NCBI GenBank assembly: GCA_034008185.1
Contig: CM067081.1
Coordinates: 68,872,054 to 68,936,053, forward strand
From: Gorsachius magnificus
Taxonomy: Eukaryota > Chordata > Aves > Pelecaniformes > Ardeidae
Direction of reading: 5' to 3'
Length of the DNA: 64,000 nt
The notes beneath the pieces are model-generated. The model was not told where the DNA came from. It searched no databases and worked only from the letters and a program-made list of their open reading frames with translations. Made by a program: the position numbers and the translations under genes. Positions 13,977 through 25,800 of this stretch are shown here, one piece after another (the stretch's first letter is position 1; each line of letters starts with the position of its first letter).

Positions 13977-13990
13977 GTTGCTATGGCAAC
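13977..13990. promoter_or_regulatory. X-box-like palindrome, possible RFX binding site
   Basis: The 14 bases GTTGCTATGGCAAC are an inverted repeat (GTTGC, spacer TATG, GCAAC) and differ at one position from the classical RFX X-box form GTTGCCATGGCAAC. RFX factors bind such sites in promoters and enhancers of ciliary genes. No transcription start or gene is visible next to it, so a role is inferred from the motif only and chance occurrence cannot be excluded. Confidence 0.35.
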
Positions 13991-15493
13991 TTCTACACAC
14001 AGTGAGATAAATCCTTACATAGACAGTAGTCACGACTCCAAACACTACCACATGAAGATAAGTCTGCATGGACATTTCAGGGTTTGCCAAGTTTTTCTAA
14101 AGTAGTTATTGACATTAAAATAACTTCCTTCTGCTAAATTAGAGTTTAGCCTAATTTCCTTGAGAAACAAAGCTTAGGCAATCATTTTCTCCATCCATCT
14201 GTCTGCTTATTACATCCTAATATCTTCCAAATCTGCTGGCATAATTTCAATTACCTTTCACTAAGATGTCTCAAATATAGTTAAATCTGACAGACCTCAT
14301 GGAAAGTGGTTGTATGAAGGAGCAAGAGTCCTAAAATAACGTGTCACAGAGAAAAATGTTCCACCATGGGCTTGAAAGCGGTGAGCTCCTTTTGCCCTTT
14401 TGTCCAGACAGCATCAAACTGGTCATGACACATGCTATTTCTTTTATAGTTAAAGGGAAAACGAGGCAGAAAAGGTGGAGCTGTGGGATGGTGGAGGGAT
14501 GAGGAGTTCTGGTGGAGGCTGGAGATGTTGCAGGCAGGATGTGGTAGTGATGGGGCTGTGGGCTTGCAGGACACAAGTTGATATGAAATGAGGCTGTCAT
14601 TGATTCTACTACTCAAGGACAACCATTTCCAAATTCTGCAGCCTACAGCAACCTCCAGTTTGGTGAACTAAGGCTTTGCAATGTCTGAGGCCATCTAGGC
14701 TCCTTGACTCCTACAGTGCCGGTCTTCGGAGCAGAGACTTCCAAGCATAATAAATTACATACGCTACACATGCAGGGGTTAGTAACCCTGCACATCAGAC
14801 AGTCCAGGCAGCCAGCTGGCACTGCAACCTGCCACTTTGGTAACCATGATGCAAGGCAGACTTTGTCCTGAGACAACCTGGGCTGAAATGGATTTTGATC
14901 CATGGACCAAAGGTGATGGAGCTCTTGCAAGCTTCACAGCTTCTCACCATTTGACAGTGATACCAAAAGCCACCAGAATCTCACCAGTCTTCTCAGCAGC
15001 TATCAGATTATGGGGATGGTGTTTCATATTTGGAAATACAATGTGACTTTATTTGGAAACACAATGTCATGACAGATATACAAATGTTAGACAGTTTCTG
15101 TTAACTGAGAAATTTTACAGATGTATATGCACGCACACATAACATTAGTTGCTCCAAAGTGGCAGGATGGAGGGGAAGAGACACATTTTTTTGAATGCTT
15201 AAATCTGGCCAATTCCAATCACAACATTCCAAAGCAAATGAAAAATAACGTTGGCATTTTGCACCGTAGTTCCTAAAAGTATTCTGTTTTCTGTATATGT
15301 ACACTTAACTGGCTTCTTTACTAAAGATTTTGATCTCCCTTTTATCAGTGACATAGGGTCAGCATCTTTAGAAGTCATTCCAGCTTTAAGTGCCTGAATA
15401 TACGAGTTTGATGCCTGTGCCCAAACATTTTGTTTTAACTTGATCATTGTTCACTGTAGAACAGGTCAAAAGCCTTAGAGTGAATCAGGACTG

Positions 15494-15498
15494 GCAGA
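15494..15498 (-). repeat. Target-site duplication GCAGA, left copy
   Basis: GCAGA precedes the LTR at 15499; GCAAA follows it at 16503-16507. Four of five positions agree, as expected for an old 5-bp duplication with one later substitution. Confidence 0.7.
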
Positions 15499-16502
15499 TG
15501 TGGTGGGTTGACCCTGGCTGGACACCAAGGGCCCACTAAAGCTACTCTGTCACTCCCTTCCTCAGCTGGACAGGGAAAAGAAAGTATAACGAAAGGCTCA
15601 TGGATCGAGAGAAGGGCAGAGAGAGATCACTCAGCAATTACCATGCCGGGCAAAACAGACTTGACTTTACGATAAATTGATTTACTTTATTACCAATCAA
15701 ATCAGAGTAGGGTAATAAGAAAATAAAACCAAATCTTAAAACACCTTCTCCCCACCCCTCCCTTTTTCCTAGGCTTAACTTTACTCCTGATTTTCTCTAC
15801 CTCCCGTGCCTCCCACTGCACAGGAGGACAGGGAATGGGGGCTGGGGTCAGTTCATCACACGCTGTCTCTGCTGCTCCTTCCTCCCTAGGGCGAGGACTC
15901 TTCACATCCCCCCCTCCAGGGGGCCATCCTTTCCGGGCCCACAGCTCCTTCCAGGAGCCTGCTCCAGTGTGGGCTTTCCATGGGGACACAGCCTCCTTCG
16001 GGCACCCCCCTGCTCCGGCATGGGGTCCTCCCTGGGCTGCAGGCGGACTTGATGATCTTAAAGGTCTTTTCCAACCTAAATGATTCTATGGTTCTATCAG
16101 CTCCCCCATGGGCCTCCCTGGGCTGCAGGGGCACAGCCTGCCCCACCATGGGCTGCACCAGGGGCTGCAGGGGAATCTCTGCTCCGGCGCCTGGAGCCCC
16201 TCCTGCCCCTCCTGCTGCACTGGCCTGGGGGTCTGCAGGGTGGCTCCTCTCGTGTCCTGTCACTCCTCTCTCTGGCTGCAGTTGCTGTTGTCCTGGGTTT
16301 CTTTTTGTCCCTTCTTCAATATGTTATCCCAGAGACGCTACCACCAACACTGATGGGCTCGGCTTTGGCCAGCAGCAGGTCCCTCTTGGAGCCAGCTGGC
16401 ATATGGGCTCTGTTGGACACGGGGGAAGCTTCTAACAGCTTCTCATAGAAGCCAACCCTGTAGCCACCCCCCACCAAAACCTTACAATGCAAACCCAATA
16501 CA
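15499..16502 (-). mobile_element. Solo LTR, type 2, with a CR1 tail nested inside
   Basis: A 1,004-bp LTR on the minus strand. On the plus strand it opens TGTGGTGGGTTGACCC and closes at AATACA, with near-matching 5-bp duplications on each side. The minus strand carries a polyadenylation signal AATAAA (plus-strand TTTATT at 15686-15691). The middle (about 15950-16250) is G+C-rich and built of imperfect repeats around CTGCAGCCC/CATGGG. Its open frames (16080-16448 and 15886-16263, rich in Gly, Ala, Pro and Leu) are products of that composition. The same LTR type occurs in the opposite orientation at 54357-55498. No retroviral genes adjoin it. A CR1 fragment interrupts it at 16045-16097. Length and duplication size suggest an ERVL-like group; the family name is not assigned. 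Confidence 0.88.
16045..16097 (+). mobile_element. CR1 3' tail nested within the type 2 LTR
   Basis: Fifty-three bases beginning GGACTTGATGATCTTAAAGG and ending in ATTCTATGGTTCTAT match the CR1 3' terminus and interrupt the LTR between its CTGCAGG and CTCC blocks. The corresponding place in the type 2 LTR at 54357-55498 has no such sequence. The fragment therefore arrived after the LTR. It is in the opposite orientation to the host LTR and has no clear target duplication. Confidence 0.82.
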
Positions 16503-16507
16503 GCAAA
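16503..16507 (-). repeat. Target-site duplication GCAAA, right copy
   Basis: Right-hand copy of the 5-bp duplication of the LTR at 15499-16502, with one mismatch to the left copy. Confidence 0.65.
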
Positions 16508-19500
16508 TAACTGTAGAACAATGTTTTTCTTTTTGGACAGAAGATTTAATATGGTTGGTTTTTTAATTAGCTAAGAAACATGAAGTCATTCTTTTTACCC
16601 TGAATCTAAATGCAACTATTAATTCTTACTGCTTACAAAGAGATTACAAAGAGATAAAACACTAATAAAAAGAACAAAGTATTTTAATATTTTTAAGGAA
16701 AATGGTTCTCAGAAGCTCTGCTACAGATTGTACGGGAAGTGCTTTGTGCTGTGAGGAGATATGGTTAAAGGCAGGCCCTACCTTAGAGACTGAATTCAGT
16801 GATCCTTTTTTTCTGAATGTGTGGATTAGACCAAGATCAGTAAAAGAGTCATAGAGAGATAAGCCTGAAATCACACATCAGATGATGATGCAGAACGGTA
16901 AGGTTTTTTGCATCTTAACCCATCCTCTCTACTCCTTCCATTCTGCCTTAAAGCACCTCACATTCATGCTTTAACACTCTTTCTCTTCCATTCTAAAGGA
17001 AGCTTGGCAGTGAAGGATGAGGGTTTCATGCACTGCATGAATTTTTCAATAAAATTAAAGTCCAGAAATTCTCAAAATTCACATGGAATTAAATAAAACA
17101 TTTTCCAAGCAAACCAAACAGCCAAACAACAGTGTGAGAGATTTGCAGGCAAGGCAGAAATAGCCAATGAAACCAGCCAGTCACGGCTGCCAAGAAGCCA
17201 GATGCTGTGAGAGGAAGAGCATTTTTCATAGCTTTCATTCAGTGCCATGTGATTTCCAGCTGAGGAAAGAAAGAAGACACTCTGATGGTATTTATTTGTT
17301 ACGATCGGTGACACTGTAAGTGTTTAATTTCCTAATCATTTTCTTTAAAGTTTGACAGGAATTTAAGAATCATCAAAACCCCTTCTGATATCTGGGTCTG
17401 ATTTTGGTGGCCTCATGCTAATCCTCATTCATTTGTGTTACCAGATCACCATAAATGTGATCATAATTCATTAACTAGGCACTCTTTGATCAAGAGAGAG
17501 ACAGGACTGAAATAGAAAGGGGTTTGGAAACCAGGCTATTAGGCACTTAAGCAAGCTTTCCTATAACTCTTTTGCAACTTGCTGGCACTGTGCCTGGCTT
17601 GAGCTAGTATTGATAATATTTTATTTTCATAAGCACCACCTTCACTTACAATTTTGTCCACAATAAAACAATGCATTCAATCAGTAAGTGGAACGTATCT
17701 TATTTGTGGATGTTTTCATTCCTCTCCATATGCAGTTCATGGGCTTTCAGGAATGGGCAAATAGCATTAATATTTTGACATGAGATTTGTGCAAATATAC
17801 AATATACAAGAACAGGTAATTTTAATCTGTTTTTTTTTTTTTGAAATAGCTATAATTATAATCAAGTTATCCTTGTTTTTATGTATCTGTATTGCTTGTG
17901 CCACTGAGAAAGTCACAGGACAAAAAAAGAGAGGAAAGAAATTGGAACTACTTGCCTATTCTCACAAACGTGACACCTCATTAAATCTGGCTGCCTCCTT
18001 AAAAATATTTCTGAGGGTAATCCTGGGGATTCTAGGGCAGAGAACACCACACTGATAGAAAATCAGTCTGATGAAAAGCAGCATTGCTTCAGGAAAGGGA
18101 AACAGTCTTCTAGATCAGTGGTCTTTCTAAAAGTGTCAACAAATAAGGCAACAAAGGCTGGCATATTTCCTGCACACTTTGGCTAAGGCATCAATCTCCT
18201 TTTTTTCTCTGCACCTGACTTTTTGTATAAACTTTGTAAAGCTCCCAAAAGGATTTGGATTTAGACCTGTCTTTCCCAAATGGAAATAGATTCTCCTACC
18301 TGCAATGCTCATGTTAGTATAACAAGGGCCACTTTTACTGCTAGGAGGCTTTTAGGAATTAGTCACTGAACAAGCCACCTGTAACCTTCAATTAAGTGCA
18401 GCGCTCCTGTATTCAGAATGAGAAAAATCTTATTATAGACATGGAGAATGCTGAAGCCAGAAGGGAGCATGCCTACTGAGCCAGAGACAGTGAAGCAAAA
18501 GAATAAAGAAATATATTCCCCCTAATCTTAGTGGAGCTGGACAGGCACCACCACAATTAAACACACAACTGGTAACTAAGGAGAGGGTGGTGTGGAAAAG
18601 AAAAAGGAAAAGTATGCTGCAAAAGAAGAACATAAACTTCTTACATACATCTTCTGAAGAAGAAAAGAGTATTCCTGCCTGTCAGTTTAAGGACACTTCT
18701 CAGGAGCGTTTCAGCTGAAAGAATGACTGTCTTGCTCTGCTATTTGACTTTCCCACCTCAAACTGCAGCAAAGAAATGCATCTCCTTTCAAAGGAAAGCA
18801 TCTTCCTTCAAAAATGATGAATGTGGGGGTAAGAGTTAGTCAGGGGCCTATTCCAAGTGGAAGGAGTGCAGAAAGTGGTGGAAATCAGTTAATTCGTATT
18901 AGCTAGCTAAACTTAGTGGTGGAAAACAGAAGGACATATTCCTTCACCCCAACCTCACAGTTATGGAAATAACAAACATAGAGAAATGGCTTTTGTTTTC
19001 GTTTTCATCATTCCACTGCCCACAACATTCCCAGCGGCAGGGCGTTTTCACTGGAGAAACCCAGAGGCAACACATGCCCCAGATTCATCACATTGGCATG
19101 TCAACGCAAAATGGTAATCTCAGTCGGTATGTTGTATCAGTTAAATCAACAGACCAGCTGATCTGTCAGGTTACAAATTTGGAAAGCTCTTCTCCCTGAA
19201 GAGCGTAAAGTCACACTGGTGTTTTCTGCTCTTTTATATACCTGTTGCTGTAGCTATGCGCCTTTCCCTCAGCAACAGCAGGAGGAACCGAGCAACTCAA
19301 GCTGTTCTTGAACTGCATTGACACCTCTGCAGAGATAAGAGGCTGTGATGAGCTCTCTTTTGCTATGATTCTCAGCTTATTCCTGAAAGTATATGTTGTC
19401 AGAGCAACGCACCATCTTTCACAAGAATGACATAATCTCAGTTGGAAAGACTTCTTTAAACGAGATTGCACTCCCATTCACCTCCCAAAACAGTCTCTCA

Positions 19501-20184
19501 AAGACTTTAAGAAACTGAATGCTTCCAGGACAAGCACCAGTAACAGAGTGTGTGTCCTTGCATTCTAGCAGGCTGCGTGTTGCTATCTGCCTTTCTGCTA
19601 GAACGAGGCACCTCTCTCAGCATTCATTGATGCCATTGTGGGATACTGGTAAATTGAAAAGTAAATGGTTTAACCTTTGGACCTTCTAGCAGGAAAAAAA
19701 AAAAGTCTAACTACTAGCAGCTTTGGCTGAAAAGCTAGATTTTCAAAGTGATGCATGACATCATAGACTGAGCTGGGTAAGAACTCACTGTCTGAGGGTG
19801 TTTGGTTTTGAATGGAAATGGCAATGTCATTGAACTATGCCACTTAGGATGCAATTCACCTCTCTTTGCTCACCTCTACCCCACTGCTCCCTTCAGTGGA
19901 ATTCCACCGTGGGGATGGCACTGCTAGGCAACCAGGGACCCTGCCCAGAGTGCCGCCACCACACACAGCACTAACTGCGGCGGGGCACCAAGCAGCTCAG
20001 TGGGGTTCAGTTTGGTGCTGAACAAATTCATATGTCAGAAGAGACTTTGCTGGCTCAGCTAGTGCAATCCCTCTGCCATAAGGCATGTCAGTGATACTTA
20101 CTGGCAGATGTTTATCTCCTACGTTCTTAAAGAACCTCAAGCTTCCCCAAACAGCTCAGTTCATTTTAACCCATTCCTAGAAAT
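16508..20184. other. Unique DNA, no gene seen
   Basis: I found no gene or interspersed repeat here. Open frames are short and without domain signatures. The stretch 19860-19990 is relatively G+C-rich with a few CpG dinucleotides but too short and sparse for a CpG island. Confidence 0.6.
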
Positions 20185-20189
20185 GAGAC
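20185..20189 (-). repeat. Target-site duplication GAGAC, left copy
   Basis: GAGAC lies immediately before the LTR at 20190 and again immediately after it at 20814-20818, a perfect 5-bp duplication. Confidence 0.9.
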
Positions 20190-20344
20190 TGTTGTGGTTT
20201 AACCCGGCTGGCAACTAAGCACCACGCAGCCGCTCGCTCACTCCCCCCCCTCCCTCAGTGGGATGGGGGAGAGAATCGGAAAAAAAGGGAAAAAAAAGTA
20301 AGACCCGTGGGTTGAGATAGAGACAGTTTAATAAGAGAGAAGAA

Positions 20345-20373
20345 TAATAATAATAAATAATAATAATAATAAT
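20345..20373 (-). repeat. AAT trinucleotide microsatellite inside the LTR
   Basis: A run of AAT units with one irregular unit. It occupies the same place as the ATT-rich tract of the plus-strand type 1 LTR at 6939-7507, so it is part of the LTR and has varied in length between copies. Confidence 0.85.
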
Positions 20374-20429
20374 GGTAAGAAGATATACAGTATATATAAA
20401 ACAAGTGATGCACAATGCAATTGCTCACC

Positions 20430-20565
20430 ACCCGCTGACCGATGCCCAGCCCGTCCCGAGCAGCGATCACTCCCCCCTAGCTGTGATCACACCGCCCGAG
20501 CTGCGACCACTCTGCCCGCGACCGACCGATCCACCCGACCGGCTAATCGACTAACCCCCCCCCGA
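20430..20565 (-). repeat. GC-rich imperfect tandem units within the LTR
   Basis: Several units of about 20 bases recur here, seen as GCAGCGATCACTC, GCTGTGATCACAC and GCTGCGACCACTC, followed by CGACCGACCGATCC-like sequence. The related copy at 6939-7507 has a shorter equivalent (about 7225-7290), so the units appear to have expanded in this copy. It is the most CpG-dense segment of the window. Confidence 0.6.
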
Positions 20566-20813
20566 GCATGACGTTATATGGTATGGAATAGCTCTTTGGA
20601 CAGTTTGGGTCCTAGCTGTGCTGTACTCCCAGCTTGTTATGCACCTGGCCGAGCAGGAGAAGCTCAAAAAGTCCTTGAGCAGTCTGAGCACTACTTGGCA
20701 ACAACTAAAAACATCAGCGTGTTATCAACATTCTTCTGGTACTAAATCCAAAGCACAGCACTATGCTAGCTTCTGTAAAGAAAATTAACTCTATCTCAGC
20801 CGAAACCAGGACA

Positions 20814-20818
20814 GAGAC
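20814..20818 (-). repeat. Target-site duplication GAGAC, right copy
   Basis: Right-hand copy of the duplication that bounds the solo LTR at 20190-20813. Confidence 0.9.
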
Positions 20819-22720
20819 ATATTCCTATGACATTACTTCAGTCTTTCTGCTGTTTTAGTCCATTGCTTCTTGTCTTGCCTACTATGGTCGTGGAGCACCG
20901 GTTCTTCTTCGCCCTTTCAGTAACCTTTTCCATCTTTGAAAATTGTTATCACATCCTCCCTCGGGCTTCTCTTTGTAAGCTAAACTGCCTCAAGTTCAGA
21001 TTTTTGTTGTAAGTCATGAATCATTCCTAGTTGGGTTGACAAAACTGAAAGAGAACATTTGATGCAGCAAGTCTGAGAAATTTCATTTGAAGCAAAGGAT
21101 CATTTTAGTATTTTCAAAGTAAAGTTTCAAAGTAAAGTTTCGGTTGTTTTTTTTTGTTAATGTTGTGAGTGATTTATGACTTCATATCGAAATGTGGGAT
21201 GGAAACAAATAAAGGAATATCTGAATTTCACATGGAAATTAAATTCTAGCATCCAGTTGACACTAGTCAGTGATTTGCCTCTCTGTGGCTGGAGGTCAGA
21301 GGATGATGTATGCATACATGCAGGTTGTTAGGCTAAAACTGAAAGATGGAACAAATGACTGAAATGCGAAACACCTGTTTTGTTGATTGATACTCTTAAC
21401 AGGCAGGTTATTATAGATTAAGTGCAAATTCTGTTTTAGAGAGTTATTCTCAATGGGTGAATTATGCACACCTGTACCTTCACTGTGCATAAATTGGCAG
21501 CAGAGTCTGAAGGCCTTGTCTTGCAGCTTCCTGGGGTTCAGACTGCTTTTGAGTGTAGGCCAGGGCCTTCACCTGGGTCAACTGTTCATTTCAATGACTA
21601 CAGTCCTAAGCTTGATCTCTGGATCTTCTGACCCTAATGTTGGTTTGTGGGTTTTTTTTCATGACTGGAGTCTAAATCGGTGTTTCTGCTGACAGGGCTG
21701 CTCTCACCACTGTAGATGTGAATTTTGAACCTATGGTAACCTCACCTTGCCACTTTCTTAGCATTTAACACCAACAGTAGGGAGAAAAATGTTGCAAGCT
21801 TTCTGATGTCTTTCAAGCCAATGTCCACCAGGACACTGAGCTGGCTGGAAATGAGTTGTTTGCTGATGTTGTTGGGTTAGTCTTTAGCCCTGCAGCATAT
21901 AACTCATGCTCACATAGGTGAAGTGCTGGGAATGTGTGACTGGAAATGGGGTAGTGCAGAAGCACCTTTTTGGGTGGAAGCTGAGACTTTGACTTAGGTT
22001 ATTGTGTGATCTCCATCTCTTTAACTATTAGCCCTACAATTTCTCCTCTTGCACTGTTGTTTCTGCTCCTGTCTGACCCTTTACAGAGCCATTCACGTGT
22101 GCTAATACAGCAGAATACCATCTCAAAAAATTCACTTAGTTCGCTGAAGTGGCCTAGCAAAATGTTGGGGAGTACTGGAGCAGTACAAAGAGGGGGTGGG
22201 ATAGTGGCGCAAGACTCAACTTTCCTTGTGTGAACCTTCATCTGTAGATTAAGGATGAAGTGAAACCTGGCACTTCAGAAACCTCTGCTGCCTTAGGACT
22301 TAGCAACGTCAAGATGAGGTCTCCTGTATGCAGTATGCTCCTGCCACTGTAAGGATGATCACTTTGAAATAAGCATATTCTCTGTGTTACTATGTGCTGC
22401 TTTTGTTCTGAATTATCTCCACTTCCCAGCTTTCCATTTATAAACTATAAATCCCATTCCTTCATTTCTTACATACTCCTGGACAACATTTACTCCTCAG
22501 ATTCGTCAGTACTCATCTGTTACCTCACATGATGTTAAATGACTGCCCTCATAATAATAGAAAGAACTCTCTGTAGAGTTCTAAATTAAATAGTAGCAAG
22601 TAGCTGAAAATTAGCAGTAATGTGCTTAACCAGGGATGTGCAAAAGAGAATGTGACTTAACTTCACTTATTGCTAAAAAAGAGTGGCTAAAAGATTTACT
22701 ATGGTGATTTTGCTATATGC
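20819..22720. other. Unique DNA, no gene seen
   Basis: No gene was recognised. A short direct repeat is visible at about 21112-21142, where TTTCAAAGTAAAG occurs twice in a row. Open frames such as 22006-22233 and 21999-22241 overlap on opposite strands and have no domain. Confidence 0.6.
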
Positions 22721-22860
22721 TGTCATGGTTTAACCCCAGCTGGCAACTGAGCACCAGCCAGCCGCTTGCTCACTCTCCCCCCGGTGGGATGGGGGAAAGA
22801 ATCGGAAGGGTAAAAGTGAGAAAACTCATGGGTTGAGATAAGAACAGTTTCAGGTATGAA
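22721..22860 (-). mobile_element. Truncated type 1 LTR fragment
   Basis: The plus strand opens TGTCATGGTTTAACCCCAGC and follows the type 1 LTR for about 130-140 bases, through the GGTGGGATGGGGGAAAGAATC block and GGGTTGAGATAAGAACAGTTT, then loses similarity near 22851-22860. The final bases (CAGGTATGAAAGAAGCAGA) resemble the variant copy at 48272-48868 (TAGGTAAAGCAGA), so the break may lie slightly later. U3 and the rest of the LTR are missing. No target duplication can be tested because one end is lost. Confidence 0.85.
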
Positions 22861-25800
22861 AGAAGCAGATTTTAGAGGAAAATACAAATTGAGAACAATT
22901 TCTCAGCATTTACTTACACAGGCAGAAGAGATGCAAAATGAACAGTCCTTAGCCCAGGTGCTTGCTCTGCCATTAGGTTCCAATGTCATGTGTAAGAGTG
23001 GTGAAGACACGAGGTGGTCCTACAGGACAGAGAAGATTAGACCCTGCAGACTGGGGACTGACTTGTCACTAGCCTCAGAGAAGCCAGCGCAGGGGAAGGG
23101 AAGCTCACAGCCCAATAATTATTGCCTTTGTCAACAGGAATGACAATATCAGTTTAAATAATATCTTCATGAAGGGATTTGAATATCTGTTCTCTCTCTT
23201 TCTTAGTAGCTACAGAGATCTTTTATTTAGAAGGTCTGGTTCTGGCTCCCTGGGTTGTTATATCCTGTTAGGCAAGATATTCGATAAAACCTAGAAATAA
23301 CTCTTGGAAAAAGAAGAGACATTTGCCCTCTGCCAGTGGTGTGCCTTATTCAGTAGGCTACAGAACTCCTGTAGTACTTTCTGGTGATCATCGTGTCTAT
23401 TCCCTCCTCCATCCTACCTCAGACCAGCGTGGAGATGTGGATTGATGCCTCATGCTGGGCTCCGCAGGCAATTCCTCCTCCTTCCTCAGTTTGGAGATAT
23501 CTGCCCCTGACATCTGGCCTTCTGGAGATAGGAGAGAACCTAAGGAATGAATGAACTCCAGAAGAAATAGGGTCAATATCTGGGACTGTGACAGCTCTAC
23601 ATGGTGCTGAGTGACAGGGCTCAGCCTGGAAAGCAAAGGATCCCACTGAGGGGACCCGTGGAGATGCCTTTATAACTTACTGACATGAAATCACAGGGCT
23701 TTGCGATTGCATGCCCACAGGGAGCTGAGGCACTTGTTGGGGTGGCTCTTTGGAGCCAGCCAGGAGCTGCTGCAGGCGGCTTGGAGAGGTGAAGCCTCTC
23801 TCCAAAATGCCTCTGCACTCCCTGGCTGCTTGTTAGACAGCACACTTTCCCTACCATCAAAATTAAACTACTTTTTTGAGTCCATAATCCAAGTTACAGT
23901 ATAATTTGCATTTAATAAAGGTTTGTCAATTGTTAATGAGATAACAGTTGGTAAATATGAATTATTTAAGGCCTGACAAATATGATTTGATAGCTACTTG
24001 GCCAAACTTTCAAGGGAACAATTATACAGCTAGTGAATTAGAGCAAGCTGCATGCTTTTGTCCATAGAAGCTGGCTAATCAGAGGACTCACTAAACAATC
24101 TGCAGGTGCAAATCTGACCACACATACTTTTGGCTATGCGTGGCTCCATAAGCAGATTTAAACCCTACATGTGAAAGCGTATTCCCCTGTGATTTAACAA
24201 AGATATCTTAATCTCTATAATTAAATAATCTCACTTCAGCAATTTTTCACTTTAGCAGACTAAGTTTTGTTATATGCTTTTTCTTCTGTTTTATTATTCT
24301 GGAAGAAATATGTTTTCAGCTATAAAGTATTTATTTTATGTGTATTAAATATCTTAATAAATCTAAATTAGATGTACTTAAAGGATTTAAGTGTTACTAA
24401 AGCAAACAAGCAAATAAAACCTGCATGGAAAGGTATAATCCCAAATCAAGTCTATTTTGAGCACAGTTTTCTTTAGATTTTTATCATCATTTTTGCATAC
24501 TAATGTTTTTAATGGGTTTCAAGAGCATGCCAGTTGAGGAGCTGAGTATCTTGTACAATGAATCTTTTACATCTGCTAGCTCTGTGATTCCACCACTTGC
24601 TATTGAATAATGTATTAAGCTTTTCCAGGCTCCTTCTGTTTGCCAGATGAAAGCCGCAGTGGTTTCTTCATGTTCATTTATTCTCTGCGTTTGAGTAATG
24701 TCATATTACAGCCACAATGCTGCCATTGTCAAGCAACAGAAAAATAATAATAAATAAATCAGAGAACCAGCCTGGATTTACCTTTCCACATAAAGCAAGG
24801 AAAAAGCATCTGGTACCTGTCTGTTATCTGTGTACATCTAATGTATGAAAATATGGATATGAAAATACCAGCTATTATGTATGGAGATCTACTGCCTTAT
24901 CTTCTCTTAAGATGTGTTAGCTCTGAGGCAGGGGCATCAGGTGTTCTCAGCACGTGATCTGTGTTCATGTCCACTGTTCTGCCTTTGTCATAATGATAAG
25001 TAGCAAGCTTGCACCACATCCTGAGGTTTGGTCATGTAAGTATTGTAATGGACATCAATTACAGTTGGAAAACTTCCTTTTCTATTAATATTAGGTTTTT
25101 CTTTATGATTTAGAGTGCGAAGGAAGACACATGGATACCCCATTACTCCAGTGCTTGCCACAGAGATTGTAGATGAGTAAAAGCTGTTGCGAATTAGAAG
25201 AAGCTAGGTATGGTATGGCAGAGCAGTCAATTTGTCACTCAGTCTATTCACTTGAACAACATGGCATAGAGGGCTATCAGAAATTAAGTTTTGCAAAGAA
25301 AGAACGTGGCTGACATGCCTGTGAGGAGGGGAAGTGGGTGTGATTTTTAGCTAACAGGTTGGGAAATAATCTCCTAAATTCTGTAGAGGAGAAAACTTCT
25401 GGAGTTGGAAATGGCCCAAATACCCAGGAAGAGTGAGAGTAGGCAGACCTACAGGACACAGAAGGTGGGACAGACCAATCATGTTAGGGCAGACCTGTGA
25501 GGCATCAGAGCATAAACATCTTAATAACACATCATGAGAAACACTTTAATCCTGTGCCCAAACCAGAATGTACTTCTAAGGGGAAAAAGGACCTTTCTCT
25601 ATCCAGCTAATAATGTCTATGACAATGTGTAAAGGAACGAATCTATTGGGTGAAACCAACTAGAAGGTTTAATGTAATCCTAGTGACACAGAAATTATTA
25701 GCATCCTGTGATTAGGAAAAGAGAGGTGTACCTATGCACCCAGTACATTCATTGATACCCTGAAGATGTTGAAAGCTAAAGCAGAATAGAGGAGGACAGC

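Larger units (their letters stand above)
7513..15493. other. Unique DNA, no gene seen
   Basis: Eight kilobases without a recognisable gene or interspersed repeat. Simple sequence includes T-rich runs at 7647-7705 and a TA/CATA-rich patch at about 12765-12840. Open frames of up to 104 codons (for example 12621-12935) overlap the TA-rich patch or lack any domain and look like chance. An X-box-like palindrome at 13977-13990 is listed separately. Confidence 0.6.
20190..20813 (-). mobile_element. Solo LTR, type 1, CpG-rich and probably young
   Basis: A 624-bp type 1 LTR in minus orientation, bounded by TG/CA ends and a perfect GAGAC duplication. On the plus strand it opens TGTTGTGGTTTAACCCGG, the reverse of the end of the copy at 6939-7507. 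In transcription order it has U3 with the CRE-like TGACGTTA (20569-20576 on the plus strand), a G+C-rich part, an (ATT)n tract (plus-strand AAT repeats at 20342-20373) and the signal ATTAAA (plus-strand TTTAAT at 20327-20332). The segment 20430-20565 keeps many CpG dinucleotides and contains roughly 20-bp imperfect tandem units around GCTGCGACCACTC. Retained CpG and a perfect duplication suggest a more recent insertion than its relatives. No internal retroviral genes are present. Confidence 0.92.

Noticed and set aside
15835..16448. Overlapping open frames of up to 151 codons rich in Gly, Pro, Ala and Leu
   Set aside because: They lie within the G+C-rich repeated core of the type 2 LTR, on both strands and in several frames, and include the nested CR1. 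They are composition artefacts.
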